Positions 1 through 13,156 of a stretch of DNA of 64,000 nucleotides are shown piece after piece. The translations under genes were made by a program, and so were the position numbers. Numbering within the stretch: position 1 is the stretch's first letter; each line of letters starts with the position of its first letter. Below the pieces are notes generated by a model. The model saw only the letters and a program-made list of their open reading frames with translations. It had not been told where the DNA came from and did no database searches. This DNA is from Apostichopus japonicus (Eukaryota; Echinodermata; Holothuroidea; Aspidochirotida; Stichopodidae): the NCBI RefSeq assembly GCF_037975245.1, contig NC_092565.1:8778999-8842998 (forward strand), in the 5' to 3' direction.

Positions 1-602
1 GAGCTACATTATAGTATCATCAGAAGATAGCTTTTCACTCCATACCTCCATCTGGCCCACAATTCACCAACAAGGGAAATTGAGATAGGGACTTTGAAAT
101 GACCTCTTTGGGATAATTATCACGTGGAAACAACTCCTTTCCACCCACACCCCCACTCGACGCCACCAAGTTCTCCAAAATAAACATGGATTTGCTAACG
201 AGGCAGTGAATTTAAGCTACATATAGCACGATTGATCCCACCCCTCCCCTCCCCTCTTCTTCGTGTAGCATTTGTTTCTCAACTGTCAACTTCCACCTTG
301 GTTCCTTTTCGTATCGGTTCTAGGGATGATACCGAACCATGCAATTGGCTGCCAACAACTCACCAATTGAATTCAAGTTAGAGCTGGACTCAGTCTCGTT
401 CGAAAACGTTGTACCTCTGTTTCGCTAGTGACAGACGATAAACAACAGAAACTGAACCGGTATGATCTAGATACCCCTTGTCACCTTTTTGTTTTTTGTC
501 CTTGTAGGTTCGGTGACACGAATCGCCTTTTACTACTATACCATCCTCTGGAAAACATTGGACACAGATTTCAGTGTTTTCAGTCACATTTTTTTTGTCT
601 AG
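1..602. other. Flank upstream of a possible terminal exon
   Basis: No gene is supported here. The stretch contains C-rich runs near 140-160 and 240-260. It ends in a T-rich tract followed by TCTAG at 598-602, which looks like a 3' splice acceptor for the possible exon that follows. If that exon is real, this block is part of its upstream intron. Confidence 0.4.
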
Positions 603-740
603 ATGGATGCAACCCTTCCAATCAAGCCAACGGCATTCCCCGGCTATCCGATTCCGAGAATGTTACCAATTGGGGCTGGACCCTCTCGGTCTCCCGGGAA
701 TAAAATCGTTACTTTGCCATCGTTTGCCCCGGGGATATGA
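603..740 (+). CDS. Possible 3'-terminal exon of an unidentified gene
   Basis: An eight-T tract ending in GTCTAG (acceptor AG at 601-602) precedes an open frame that starts ATGGATGC and runs 45 codons to TGA at 738-740. The predicted peptide is proline-rich (it contains PTAFPGYPIPRML). A canonical AATAAA lies 174 bases after the stop. The block is richer in GC than its surroundings, as exons here tend to be. All three forward frames are open through much of 603-700, so the true frame is not certain. I recognise no protein family. It may be the last exon of a gene lying mostly left of the window, or chance. Confidence 0.35.
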   Translation: MDATLPIKPTAFPGYPIPRMLPIGAGPSRSPGNKIVTLPSFAPGI

Positions 741-913
741 TATGAATGTTGAGATGACAACAGACAGAGGAAGTACCGCTCGCTTCAATTCGATCTGCCT
801 ATGCGCCTCTAACCTTACTGTGGTCTGTTGTATAATCCAGGTTAGGTTTCTTGTTTGTGTGTTGTTAATGCTCAATTGAGTTATTTCACACCTATAGACA
901 GACAGAGCGGTAC

Positions 914-919
914 AATAAA
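914..919 (+). promoter_or_regulatory. Poly(A) signal AATAAA
   Basis: Canonical AATAAA followed about 15 bases later by a pyrimidine-rich stretch. It is correctly placed to end the transcript of the possible exon at 603-740. On its own the hexamer is common in AT-rich DNA. Confidence 0.35.
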
Positions 920-2395
920 GTCCTCTACCTTCTTATTTTGGGATATGATTTTGTTGGTGAATGATAACATCTGAATTTTAAAGTGATATATGCCAGTTTA
1001 TAGTATCCAGACTATGAACAGAAAATATCATAACAGATTCACGGGCCTTTTTTTAAAACAAACAAACGGGAATTATAAGAAAATGAGCACGTGACATTTA
1101 GGCTATGGATGATCATTCATGACAATGCAAAAAAACTCAACTTACAATTCTCAATACAAACTTTCTTTCCGCGATCCTTTGAAGTCATTTATGGGTATGC
1201 AGGTGTCCAATCCAAGGGAGGGGGTCTACAATGAAGGGACGCAGCAGGGAATAAGGAACAGCTGGGGAGCTTAGTAAGGCCACCAGTTAACAGGGCGTGA
1301 ACTTTGCAAGCAGGTGATCAGCAGATAACAGTCTCTAGACTCAACTCTATGGACTCAGCCATCAAGAGAAGGGGGTAGGGGTAAGGGTAAGGGTCGTCTG
1401 CATTCCCACTGAGCTTATAGATTTACTTGTAAATAAATTTGCGTGCAGTGTAGGCTATATACAGCGCGCGTGATTTATATGTGATGTTGCATCATTGTGG
1501 AAGAAAATTTTCCCGAAATGCATCTTCTCCCCCCCCCCCAAAAAAGAGAGAAATAGAAAGGAGGTGCACCCCTTCTCTCTTACATGACCGCCTCCTCATA
1601 AAACCTCTCCACAACAAGCACGCCAGGTAAATTTTCAACCGCAACCATAAGCCGTAAATACTTTTCTTTTACAAATCCTACTTTGTGATCATCACTGTAT
1701 ATGGTTTTCTTCTCTCCAGATTTTAAACAATTAACTCGTAAACAAAATGTTGATTCCATGGTGTAGCACAGCTTTTCGTTTTTATTGGACTGAGGAAAAT
1801 AGGAAACAACTAATCGACAAAACTAGTAACTTAACCAGTATTCCAAAATCATTCGAGAAACAGTTGCCGATGACTGCATGAGCAGACAGACATTGGCAGT
1901 TATGATTTATCGATAAATATAGAAAGGAAAACTGACATATATTACTTTTTCCTTATATAATTTGTATAGGTATATGTTTATTAAACTTGAAATGTGGTAT
2001 GCCTTCAATAGCGGAATACATACATATGCGGTTTATTGGCTAGGCGGCAAAGAATTGTTTATGATAATTAAAGTGAAATTGATGTAATAACTAGTAGGAG
2101 AAAACGAAATGTTGATAATAATTTGATATCGAAAAGATAATCATTCAGTTTGTGATCCTCTGGTAACATCTAAGTGAGTGGCATTCGGTTACCATAGGGT
2201 ATATCCTATAATCTCAGATGCCAAATTCTTGATTTTCGTATATATTAAAATTACTTCAAGGCCAGTAGATTTGTGCCCACATGGGTGCATACATATGCTC
2301 AGTAAACTAAATTTGTGCTTCAAAAAGGTTCGAAACGCTGCATTTTTCATCTCTCTGTATTTATATGTTGTGATCATATATATTAACTAAATAGC
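920..2395. other. Intergenic DNA, no gene seen
   Basis: AT-rich sequence without a convincing exon. A (GGGTAA)-like purine tract lies at about 1370-1395 and a C-run followed by purines at 1530-1560. Short open frames here have no recognisable domain. Confidence 0.5.
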
Positions 2396-2399
2396 AGGT

Positions 2400-2520
2400 T
2401 ATGCTTAACACAGCGCGTGCCAAACAAGATTGTTAGAGTGCGCGCTGAGCCCCCTCCTGGTCATGAGGTTATGATCTCAAACCACAGACCGGGTCAAGAT
2501 TACAAAAGAAGAAGAAGAAG
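2400..2520 (+). repeat. tRNA-derived SINE-like element with AAG tail
   Basis: The block reads like a degraded tRNA head: GTTAGAGTGCGCGCT resembles a D-arm region and a GAGGTTATGATCTCAAACC segment sits where a T-arm/B-box would be. It ends in a short (AAG)n tail at 2506-2519. This order (tRNA-like body, then a simple A-rich tail) is typical of SINEs. No target duplication was identified, so the borders are approximate. Confidence 0.45.
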
Positions 2521-5500
2521 ACATAAATAGAAATTGTTGCAATTCTAGTTTTATACTAAAACAGACAGACAATACCAACCTTATCGGAGAGACAAATGGG
2601 TGTAATGTTACAAATTAAGTCAACGCGGGTGGGTTCCACGTTAATGTTTCAATTCTGGTTATGAGAAACGATTAGATTCTTGTAGCTCTCTTTTCAAGGA
2701 TTTATCGGACGGCCCGCTGCCATGACAAATTTAGTGATATCAGTAGCTTGGCTTCACTTCCTCTCGCTGTGACCATTCCATGATTGAAGAGAAGGGATTT
2801 GACGTATTCATTCAATGATTTGTAAAGTAACATGTCAAGAACGCTTCGTCGATGTTGTATGTTACCGTTGTGGGCGGCCAAGCACATCACTGTACATCAG
2901 GGCGTCCAGGACTTAGAACTTGTCGATAATAGTTAAGTGCATTTTTGATGGAGAGGTTTACCTGGATGACAGATTATGTCTATGGATGTATGAAGTATCC
3001 AAGCAACATGTCATATCGTCTCAGACGTTTAAAGATATTGTTCTTGGATGTACAAAGCATTCTCGGCGATCCGTGCAATGATATTCGATATATAGTTACC
3101 CCATGCATGGTTACACATAAATATATGCGAATTGGCTATTGGATAGGCCGGGCGGGACCATCACGAAGATGGCCAAACGTAAGCTTGCCACAAGTTGATC
3201 AAGTGTTGATGACGTCATTGCCGAGATTGTTTTGTCAAGTGCCCATATAATACCTTTCATCATACCAAGCCGTAATGTGGTAATACTTCTATGGACTATT
3301 GTAGCCGAGGGCGCGAGGGGGGGGGGGGGGGTTAGGGTATGTTATTGTACTATCATGGTTCGTAGCTGCGAAAGCAGCATACCATTTATAGGCTATTTGT
3401 CTTTTTGTCAAAGGGAGATTAAAGAATACATTTAATGTGCAACCTGGCATAAGTCTGGAGAAGGCCAAAACAATGCAAAATTTGTATCAGTAGTATTTAT
3501 GGAAATAACTTCAAAAGTTTCCATATTTTGTTATTTTTGTCAGTATTGAGCTTGTACAACGTGCCACATGTACACAGTGCATGGCATACGATACAGCTAT
3601 ATTGTCTCGTCCAGCTTCAACGTGCTAAGTTACTTGTGCCAGTATTCCTAAGAGTTTTATACGGTATATAGAAAAACGTTTATCTGTTTCATTAGGCAAA
3701 ATACACCTACCCCTCCTATTTCCCCAGGATTTGCAGAAGAGATCAGTGTTAAACTTTAGATCACGTGTGAATAAATTACTATTGCTCTCTCGACCGTATT
3801 TGGGCGTATTAATATATTACGCCACTTTCAAGAAGGACGGTAAACTGCTATAGCGATATGACGTCAAAGGTCATTGAAAGTGGGTTCCATACACCCCGCG
3901 TTGCGTACCCCCCCCCCCTTCTGTCGGACCGGAGTGGTCAACGATCAATACCCCGTAAACTATCTTTTAACATGTCTTTTCTGCAAATTAACTGCACTTT
4001 CAATTACTGTGATTAACCCTAGTACATTAGGGTATCATTTATTGACTGTGATAATGGTATGTGACGTTGGGGTTGGAGTGGGGATAGGGTGGGGTGGGGA
4101 TGGGGTAGGGATGGGGTGGGGATGGGGTAGGGATGGGGTGGGGATATGTTCGGATAGGATGCTGGAGGATATTTGACGGAATGCAAACAAAGCCGGCAAG
4201 ATGTTTCGTTAGCTGTGAATGGTAACTTCTTCAATCATCCCAATTATGTATGAGGTATAGAGATGATGTCTTCTTAAATGTAAACGCGACCCGGATAAGA
4301 AAGTAAGATCACATATAGGAAAGGCGCACGTCAAAGGCGCAACTACATTTCTAGAGAAAATTACCCTCCCCCCCCACCGTATATTCAAGGGTGCCTCAAC
4401 ATATGAATGTACGATACAACCTAAAGCAGTTCAAATTCTTCAAACTTGTTTCCAAAGTTGCAACATAGAGCACCATTACCATCTGGGCACCCTCCAATTT
4501 ACCGAAATTTCTCACATCTATAAATGTGTCCCTTCCTGTTAACCACTTCGAAGGGACACATGACATCTTAAGCCCCTCCTAACATTAAATGGTGATTGTG
4601 TCCCTGTCGCACGTAAGGTATAGGGAATCCGTAAAATCCTGCAAAATTAAGAAAGTATGTTTACACGTGAATATGCAAATAAACTGCCGAGAGACCGTCA
4701 TAATAGCACTGATGTAATCCGCCAGGCCAACACCAGTTTATACAGAGTAGAAAGAAAATAATCAGGTCACCTTTTCAAACCCTTAAACTAAAGAACTAAG
4801 TCAATGAACTTTGTCTTGTTTTTCACAATATTTGTTCCCCCCTTTCTTTCTTTCCTTTTCGTATAGTTCATCGCACCTAAGCGAGGCTTATTCTTACCGT
4901 CATTTTTATTTTCATCACTTTATTTGTTGAGTGTTTATTTGTCGTAAAAATCTATGTATAATTTGATTTTAATTTTAACGTTCAACACTGACACAGCACG
5001 ACTCCATCGAAAAGACAAATAACGTGGTGAAGTAAAGCCATTTGTTTTGTTGACAAGGTGAATCACGAGATAAATACTTTAGACAAATTACCGATGGTTT
5101 AGATTGAAGTTTATTTGTTAACTCGTATCCTACCCACTGCGATTTAAGCTAAAAAAAACCTATAATAAATAAGGGGACTGACCACTACTTTCTATCGGAC
5201 GCCGTTTCCATGTGCAACATATTTGTTTACATAACAATACACTTAAGTTAAGAGAATGAATGTGACGACGTTTCCAGCGTACACAGATACGCAGCTGGAA
5301 TTCGCAGTTAGGTTGACCCGAAGGTCAAAGGTTACAACCCCAAGAGCTCGTGGTCTGCCACGGGCGATGAGACTTCGTGCAGAATGTATGTAAGTAATTA
5401 TTAAATGCTGTCCCATGGAGAGAAAATATTCGCGGAGGATTAGCCGTCAGCTTTCAGAATGAGTCTCGATCGCAAGGAACCTATCGTTGTAAGCCCTGAG

Positions 5501-6462
5501 GACGAAAACAGATCTTTCGCCAGATCTGAAACAGTTTCTAATTAGAAATAATAACATACGGTACAGCTAGCTGATGCTATTTTTGATCATTGAAAGGCGG
5601 CAATCACAAAGCTACGTTCGGTCTCGCGTTCCAAGGAAGATACGAAGAACACTCCTTAAAAAAAGACTTGATGTTTGATATTTCATATTTTGAGGTCTTT
5701 TGTCCACGATTTTTAAGTATTTTGTATGAATGCGAGAGGTGACTCTTGCCTGGAGCTGAAGTATATTTCAATTAAGCACAGACTGCAGGCTCGTTTATTC
5801 CCCGCGCAGAGGTTCAGGGTAGCCGGTAGCTATTTCTAGAAGGACTTGCTGGAACCTTGCAAAGGGTATAAAACGCACTGATATTTGCGAGGAAGTCCGT
5901 GGACCTGCCACGATCTTTTAAATAAACTGCCTAAGAATTGTTAGATCACTTCAAGCTTACATTGTACACTAACGGACTTAATGGCTCTGTGTTGCTGTTG
6001 AAAAAAAATTAAAAAAATAAAAAAATTCTTAATTATTTTTCATAAAATCTTGTGCATTTTTATAAAGTCAATGATCCTTTATCAGGTGCTCTTTTGTTTT
6101 AAAATCAACTTGGAAGAAACCAGTACATCCATACCGGTTTATGATATGATGCTACTTAAGGCGTCTCACTGTTCCGAAGTTACCCCCACCCCCACCCCAT
6201 TCCCCTCTCAAATTCTGAATATCGGAAATACTAAACTGACATATCGAAAACTAAAATCGTGGCGCACATCACGTATATTTTCATATTACAAAAAAACCTC
6301 CTACTTATTTCGTTTGTCTACAGTTTCACCCAATCTAGGCTCAGCAGTACTAACCAAAATTACGTTGCAAATAAGAAATTTCAAGTATTTCGTCATTCAC
6401 CGTTCCTTTCGTGTTAGCATCAATCCCAGTGTAGTCCTATGCCAAACGTACACTCAAGCAGC
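2521..6462. other. Intergenic DNA with simple repeats
   Basis: No supported gene. Simple-sequence features include a 13-base G-run near 3319, a C-run near 3910 and the GGGGAT-type array listed separately. Reading frames up to about 100 codons occur but lack splice context or motifs. Confidence 0.5.
4075..4147 (+). repeat. GGGGATGGGGTA minisatellite
   Basis: Imperfect tandem units of about 10-12 bases built from GGGGAT, GGGGTG and GGGGTA. All Gs are on the + strand, so a G-quadruplex is possible. The frames that cross it translate as glycine/valine or proline repeats and are not genes. Confidence 0.85.
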
Positions 6463-6530
6463 CAGTGCCGGATTGATAGGGGGCCAAGAGGGGCAATGGT
6501 CCTCGCGCCCCCTGCCAGAGGGGGTCCTCT
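6463..6530 (+). mobile_element. Possible hAT-type element terminus
   Basis: CAGTGCCGGATT followed by a G-rich then C-rich stretch is the classic look of a hAT-type terminus. A shorter match to the opposite end, AAATCCGGC, occurs near 6830, but it lacks the final CACTG and no target duplication was found. The 176-codon open frame at 6050-6580 runs into this repeat and is not a convincing gene. Confidence 0.35.
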
Positions 6531-6840
6531 CTATAAAACAATATAATAATAAATCTTTTATTAAAATTTCAAAAACTTAAAAATTGTAATCAGTTTTACC
6601 TAAAAATCTACTTGGAGTTTTGCTGGCATTTGTATTTATATGAAAAAAATGTATGTACTTCAGAGATGTAACTCATTTAACTTCTTCTATTTATAACTGG
6701 TCAGTTCCAATCACGTGCAATTAAGTCAGTGACTTTGATGTGTAAAGTTGGTCGTTTTTCGTGTTTTTCAGTTTCTGTGTATGAGGGGTCCATCGAACCT
6801 GAAGTGACCCCCCTCCCTCCCCAAGGTATAAATCCGGCGA

Positions 6841-9800
6841 GACTTCGGACAACAGCAGCTCTAAACTACATAATATATTGCTAGATTTGGAACTAAATTT
6901 GTAGGTCTTCACTGACGAATTCACCTCCCTATGTAAGAGTGATTATGCTGGACACTCTAAAAGGGTGAAATATCAATCTTTGAAATATGAGTAATGGTTT
7001 GAATAAGTATGGTTTGAATAAGTGTTAATTTAGTGGAATACGATTATGGTTTGAAATTTATTGTTGCTTTATAGAACAAGTAGGTTGTCTTACAAGAAAC
7101 GGTAAATATAGTTCATATTGAATCAAAAAAAATATGACAAAGTTAATAAACTCACCGATGTACGCGACCCCAATTTTGGGCGTGCTACTTTCCAAGGGTA
7201 TATACCCAATATTAACCCGAAGGAGCTATTGCCAGATTTTGAAGGGCTTCTATAACCACCCCCCCCCCCAAAAAAAAAAAAAAATCTTGCTTTTGGTAGT
7301 ATTATAAAATGGAGGTAAACTTTCTTGACCTGTATGCCATCTTTAATATCACTGTCGTACTTTGAAGCAATCGTGTTCACTCTAGAAAAGACCTCCTCGA
7401 TATTAAAGCTTGAATTTACCAGCATAATGACAGGTAATATTGGGGTAGTACAGAGGGGTTGCATTAAGCAAGCATAATGCTCTTAAACGACCTAATGCTG
7501 CATGCATTTGGCACAACAGGTGTTCCATAAGCATGGAAACGCACAAGGACGATTGCGTTAACAGAAGTGAAGCTTGCTAGAGTTTTGCGCATGCGTACAA
7601 CTGTATTTTGCTGGCGATTACTATTCAGAATGAGACTTGTAATTGATCAAATTAATATATCTATATATCTATCTATATATATAAATTGAACAGTAACCCT
7701 CTTCCTACCACCCCCCCCCCACCCACCCACCCTCTCGTCAGGCATGCATATAATTCGTCGACCAATATCGCAGCAAGTAGTATGAAATTTACCTAAAGAA
7801 TCAGAGGTTTGGATGTACAACAATCATAATATTTACATTAAATGCAGTATGTTAGATAGGCCTTGGTTTTTCTGTATCAGTTTGAATGTTTTATTTGTCG
7901 CTTAATCGGAGTAGCCAAATGGCTGTATAAATATCTCTTGGGACTCCTCCAAATGTGTGCTGCCATGATAATGACAGACTAGGTCGGAATTAAACGCAAG
8001 ATTTACAACTCTGCAACACACACACTAAACATGCTTTATAGAGCTAAAGCAATCAACATTGTTGTATATAATATCGTAGCAGAACAATTCAGTATTGTAA
8101 AGGATCATAGCAGACATATCAACCTGTCCTTTTGTCGAAAGTTGACTATACCGGGCTTTATTGTATCCAAGCTTATATTTACTTACGCGTCAGAGTGGTG
8201 TAAACATCACGTGACATTATCGTTTCTCGCACACTGAAGGTTACAAAATGTCGTTGGCACCATTTTAATTTTTAGTCAACTTACATCAGTTATAAAATAT
8301 TACCGTCTCTTGAATCGCCCGATATCTTTTACTGTTTTTAATTTGATGTTAAAAAAAAAAGAGACTAAAATTTAACGAATTACGTCGTCGCCCGCACTTT
8401 TTAACTTGCTAGTAAGACCTGGCTGGGACGTGAGGCGCCGGTGGCCCACCACCAAGGACAGGGTAAATTTGTGGGGCAGACAAGACGCTGTTGGATAAAC
8501 CTTGTCAAAGGTCAATTTTTTTTCGAACTCCTCTATTACGTAATCCAGCAATGCGGTTGACCTATAGTTGGCAGCGTAAAGACATTTTTGCAACAATTTG
8601 GACAAAATAGCCCTTTTTTATATAGTTTTCTAACCTCGTAATTCGAGTACATTAATGTTACAACATGTTGGTAATGTGACGTCGTACATTGCAAACACAC
8701 TGGACATAAATATTTCAGAAATCTGTCGACAGTTAGTAAAAAGATGTTTTCATGTATGACAAGAAGTTGTGAAGACAGGCTTTGCAAGACGGGGGGGGGG
8801 GGGAGCACCACCGGGCCCGGGTCAATAAGAGGAGGTCGCGGAAATGTGGTTTGAAAAAAAGTTATTTTTATTTTCATCGTTTTGGCCAACTAAGAAAAAA
8901 AAGGAAGTCCTCAAAAATTAGGCCGGGTGACATTGTTGTCCCTGGGACCCGACCATATAAATAGCTTCGTAGTATTAATTCCCGCTCTCCATACCCCCCA
9001 CCCCATAAAACTATACTATAAATATAATATAAACATAGTGATGCAATGTGGATATAATTTGATCGTTAAGAAGGACTGCACTGATTATCTTTGGGGAATT
9101 GCGATATTACACTATCGTTCAGTTTGCTGTCGTATTTCATAGCTTGATATATACTCTATAGAAAATGTCTTAAAACTTTCTCCGGGGCGTGCGATTCATC
9201 GAGGAAATGAGATTATAAATATGATACGCCTTTGTGCCATAATGTGTCACTGATCTCCAAAGATAATGCAAAGCAATCAATAATTCTTCTATTAAAACCA
9301 AATGTTACCGATCAGAAACAAGTCCCTTAAGCCTCTCGCGACTTGTCACAATGCTTTAAAATTCCAGCAAAACTCGAGATGATTTTCATTTTTTTACTCT
9401 TTTTTTCATTTTTGTTTTCTTCCTTTTTTTCTATGGTATTTTTTTCCCCTCCCGTTCTCACTCTTTTCCATCTCTAGTTTTGTACAAACTGTGACAGGAT
9501 TCTGATAGGGTCAGGCAATCCTCACTTGGCCGCAAAATTGCCCCTTTAGTTGACAAGTTAATAGGATTATTTGAGGTTAATAATACGAGTGGTTTCAGCG
9601 GGTTAGATCAAATACAGGGTGACTGACAGTGTTAAAGTAACATGCTACATTAATTGACTATAGTATACAAGGCCCGTAAAGACCTCCATTTGTAAGCGAT
9701 AGGTAAAATTAAACGAGTTAACGAAAAAGTTGCACGAACTGTATAATGTATATCGACAGACGAGAAATGTTTATCTATGTTCGTCTAGGTATGTTAGGGT

Positions 9801-10689
9801 GGGGAAGAGGGGGGGGGGGGCGGGGGGACTGTGATAAGGATATAACGCGAAATGTATATACGCAGGGCCATTAGTGTGAGCTACGCGTGTCTGTCGAATG
9901 ATGAAGAAGGTGATGGAGTGGGCTCAAAGGGATGCGGGAGTGGGCTGGGGTTAAATGGAAAGGGAGTGGGTGGGGTTAAAGGGAAGAGGGAGTCTGAAGG
10001 GACTGGAATACGAGGAATAAGACAAAGCTATCAAGGTAAGCCTATGGGGCAGGATCTAATATGTAGTAGGTTTAGCCATGAATACACCAGTGTGGCAAGA
10101 ATGAGCTGGGGTTTGTCTGACATATTTCATGTAGTACGCTAAAGAATGAACTTGTGTAATTTCGGTTTATCGTTTTATGACGGTATATTTCGGTTTATGG
10201 GGCTACGATGATTGATATCATTAAAAGTCTCTCGTGAAGATTAGAAATGAATGTAATGTCAGAGCTGTACTCTGTCTGTACAAGGATATATTGCATGACA
10301 ATCGATATTTACATGTCCGGTGATGATACTTATTAACAACATTTTCGGAAATTATAAACCGAAGAAAAAAAAGCAAATTGTGCCGTTATACAAAAACAGA
10401 AAGATACAATTTGGACCACATGTAGTCCATGGTATTAAGGATGGGTGGGGAGGATAACATAGGGGTAAGGGAGGGTGGTATGCAGACTTTTGTAATAATA
10501 TTTTACCTACCTTCTTTTAAAGAAGAAAGAGGTCCATATATTTTATGGAGTTTTCTTATTTTGACGTTTTTTAAATAACTTTGCAAGTTACACTACAGAA
10601 CTGATCAAATCAGATTTAATTTACCTTTTATCAAATATGATAAATTTTCATACTACATAATAAGTTAGTCTATAGTTACATACACCTTT
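6841..10689. other. Intergenic DNA, no gene seen
   Basis: AT-rich sequence with a C/A run at 7260-7285, a TATC-type microsatellite near 7655-7683, and G-runs near 8790 and 9811. A minus-strand frame at 8536-8889 contains two CxxC pairs but shows no splice context or recognisable family. Confidence 0.5.
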
Positions 10690-10900
10690 AAGTTATCAGC
10701 TGTCGCCGAGGCGTTTACCTCGGAGTGGAGAGTGTCGGTACACCGGGCCCTCTCGGCTAGAAAGACAAGTCGATACGGGGTGTTTTAGCCCGTGGGGTGC
10801 TTAACCACATCGGCGAACAAAGTTCGTAACCCTCCCGTAGCGGGCTATGTTTCGCCTCCGGAGCCTTCGCAATGGAGAAGAATACTGTATCAAAATGTCG
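10690..10900. other. Unexplained CpG-rich block
   Basis: About 210 bases are clearly richer in G, C and CpG than the DNA on either side. The block contains a perfect hairpin, CCGAGG-cgttta-CCTCGG, at about 10696. It is not 5S rRNA or a tRNA that I recognise. A minus-strand open frame (10757-10957) spans most of it without a known motif. It could be a fragment of a mobile element or a structured RNA locus; the sequence does not decide. Confidence 0.4.
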
Positions 10901-13125
10901 AACTTGCCAACCCAGTTGACGGGAACCAATTATGGGAGGAATGACAGGTTGTAGCAACCAATTTAACGAACAAAGGCGTTTCTCCTTGAAGTGGCCACAA
11001 ATTACTCAGAAGCCTTTGACTTCACATTTTGCTTTACATTTGGTTACAATATTTGATACTTTTTTATCATTTTTTAAAAATATATATTTTCCAATTCTCG
11101 GTTCCGCGGAGCTCTGACCCCGTGCCGAGCTCTGCGGCACAGTGCTAGACACGTCGTGAAGGTACACTTTGTCATATTCCTGCAGGGCGAAAAAAAATTG
11201 CTATTTTTGACATATAGTGGTGGGGTATGTTTTATATATATATATTTTATTAGAAAAATCAATAATGCATTTCCGAGAAAAGACGATTTTTTGGGGGAAA
11301 GTAATAAAAAGAAAAGATGGCGCCAATTAATACCGTATTAATAGTTATGTATTAAATTATTGACAATTTTTAATTGGATACAGCCGGTATATGATTTTTA
11401 TAATAATATCGTTGATTTTGCAGTATTTTAATTCCGACTAACTCTCTATTTATGGCCTGGACAGATATTAATATAAAGGGAAATTTAGATAGAGAAGCAA
11501 GACTGCAACTCGATCTATGCTTTAGTTCTTATGATTTGAGTCAAAACATCCTTTTATTGATCTGAACCATACCGATAATGAGGAGTATAACGGTTCTTTA
11601 ACAGGTTCCTGCCGTACCTTTCGTGCGATATGTGCGCGGTATTGCGTATAGAGCGCATTAAAAACTGATACAGAGTCAAGTATTCAAAGTTACAAATATT
11701 TCTATACTTACACAGTTATTTCATGAACAGAAAACCACGAGTTTTCAATGGCGAATAATTACCCAACAAATTTGTATCCGCAGTCGAATTTGAACGCTCT
11801 GAGTTATATATATATATTCACGGTGAACGAATGTGGGTCAAACAGAGTGAAAGTTCATGGCATGACGTCACAGAAGTGACCCATTGACAGTATAAGATGT
11901 AATTGCATAATAAACTGGTATACTGTGCACGATATCTAACGGACAATTAATGTGGTTTAATCACAGAAATGTTGGACTTTTGTACTCTTTGATTAACGCT
12001 GAGGTTGTTGTAATATGTGACTTGTTCGTTTCGACATGCAACCTAACACACAGAAGACGGCATGTTTAGTGGTGTAGGCGAGGACTACCGCATATTTGGA
12101 GTCAGTATGTGTTACTCAAACCAGCAAGACGGTAGTTAGGATGGATTATAACTCTGGGATCTGGGAGATCAGGTAAGATACATTCTTTTGCGCCAATATG
12201 ACCAATTGCCGTTTAAGGCGATGTGGCCATCGTCAATGTTTGCATATTCATTATGCTAATTTTATAAGTAGGCTATCCTATTCAAGGAATTTATCCCTTC
12301 TGGACAACTATTGGGCTATCGTATTTCCGCTTGCCCTTTATTTACTACTGAAGCATTAGGCTATAAATTAGCGTGAAAGGTTATCACTAATTTTCTTAAT
12401 CCTCTAGCCGCATGAATTTTTAATTACAGAATCATTATTCTTAAATTGATTCCAAAACTGCAATTAGTGGTTTTCTTTAATGACATCACAATGTTTAAAA
12501 TAGAAAACTCACTCAATTAATTCTGATGTGAATTCGAAAAAATGATAAATGATAAAATAGAATCAGAATCATACATCAGGGCTCCCTCATATATATATAT
12601 AACTGACTTGGAAAGAGTTGTAGATTACACCGAGTAAGTTACATCCCGTATCGAGTTCACAAGTTTGTTAGTGTAGCCACTTTAGTATGATAGCTTAGGC
12701 ACACCATCAAAAGAATAGCGGCAAGCTCCCCCCTGTGAAACCCGCTGTGAGGCGAATTGTACTCACCATTGCTAACATAGTTAGACGGGAGTTCACCCCT
12801 TGGGCAGCGTGAGAAGGCTTGGGTAAAATTAGGACAAAGATACTAAATCGTCCTCACCGTTTCATGTCGCCGCTTGTAGATACCAAAACAGTTACAAAGA
12901 AGCCAATCGCTTATGACTCCTTCTTGGACCCCTGCGGTTTTTTAGTTTTTTCATCTCTTATCGTTGTAGGAACCGAAGCCCTTATTGATTTTAATATGAA
13001 TTTCATTGTTGTTTGTTTTGGTTCCTGATACAAGTATCATTATCACGAACAGTGAAGATATTCGGTCACTTCAGCTATGACTTCGAAGCAGCAATACCAA
13101 CCGACTTTCAATAATGAGGGCGTCC

Positions 13126-13156
<31 letters not shown>

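Noticed and set aside
6050-6580. 176-codon forward open frame as a gene
   Set aside because: It ends inside a hAT-type terminus, has no recognisable domain and shows no splice or promoter context.
8536-8889. Minus-strand frame with two CxxC pairs as a zinc-binding protein
   Set aside because: Cysteine spacing does not fit a known zinc finger, a proline run comes from a G/C homopolymer, and there is no splice context.
10020-10040. CAAG|GTAAGC donor as the end of OGA exon 1
   Set aside because: The phase fits, but the upstream residues do not match the conserved FLCGVxEG sequence, which is found instead at 19814-19835.
12141-12180. ATGGATTATAACTCTGGG with GTAAGA donor as an OGA start exon
   Set aside because: It ends in the wrong phase for exon 2 and lacks the conserved GH84 start.
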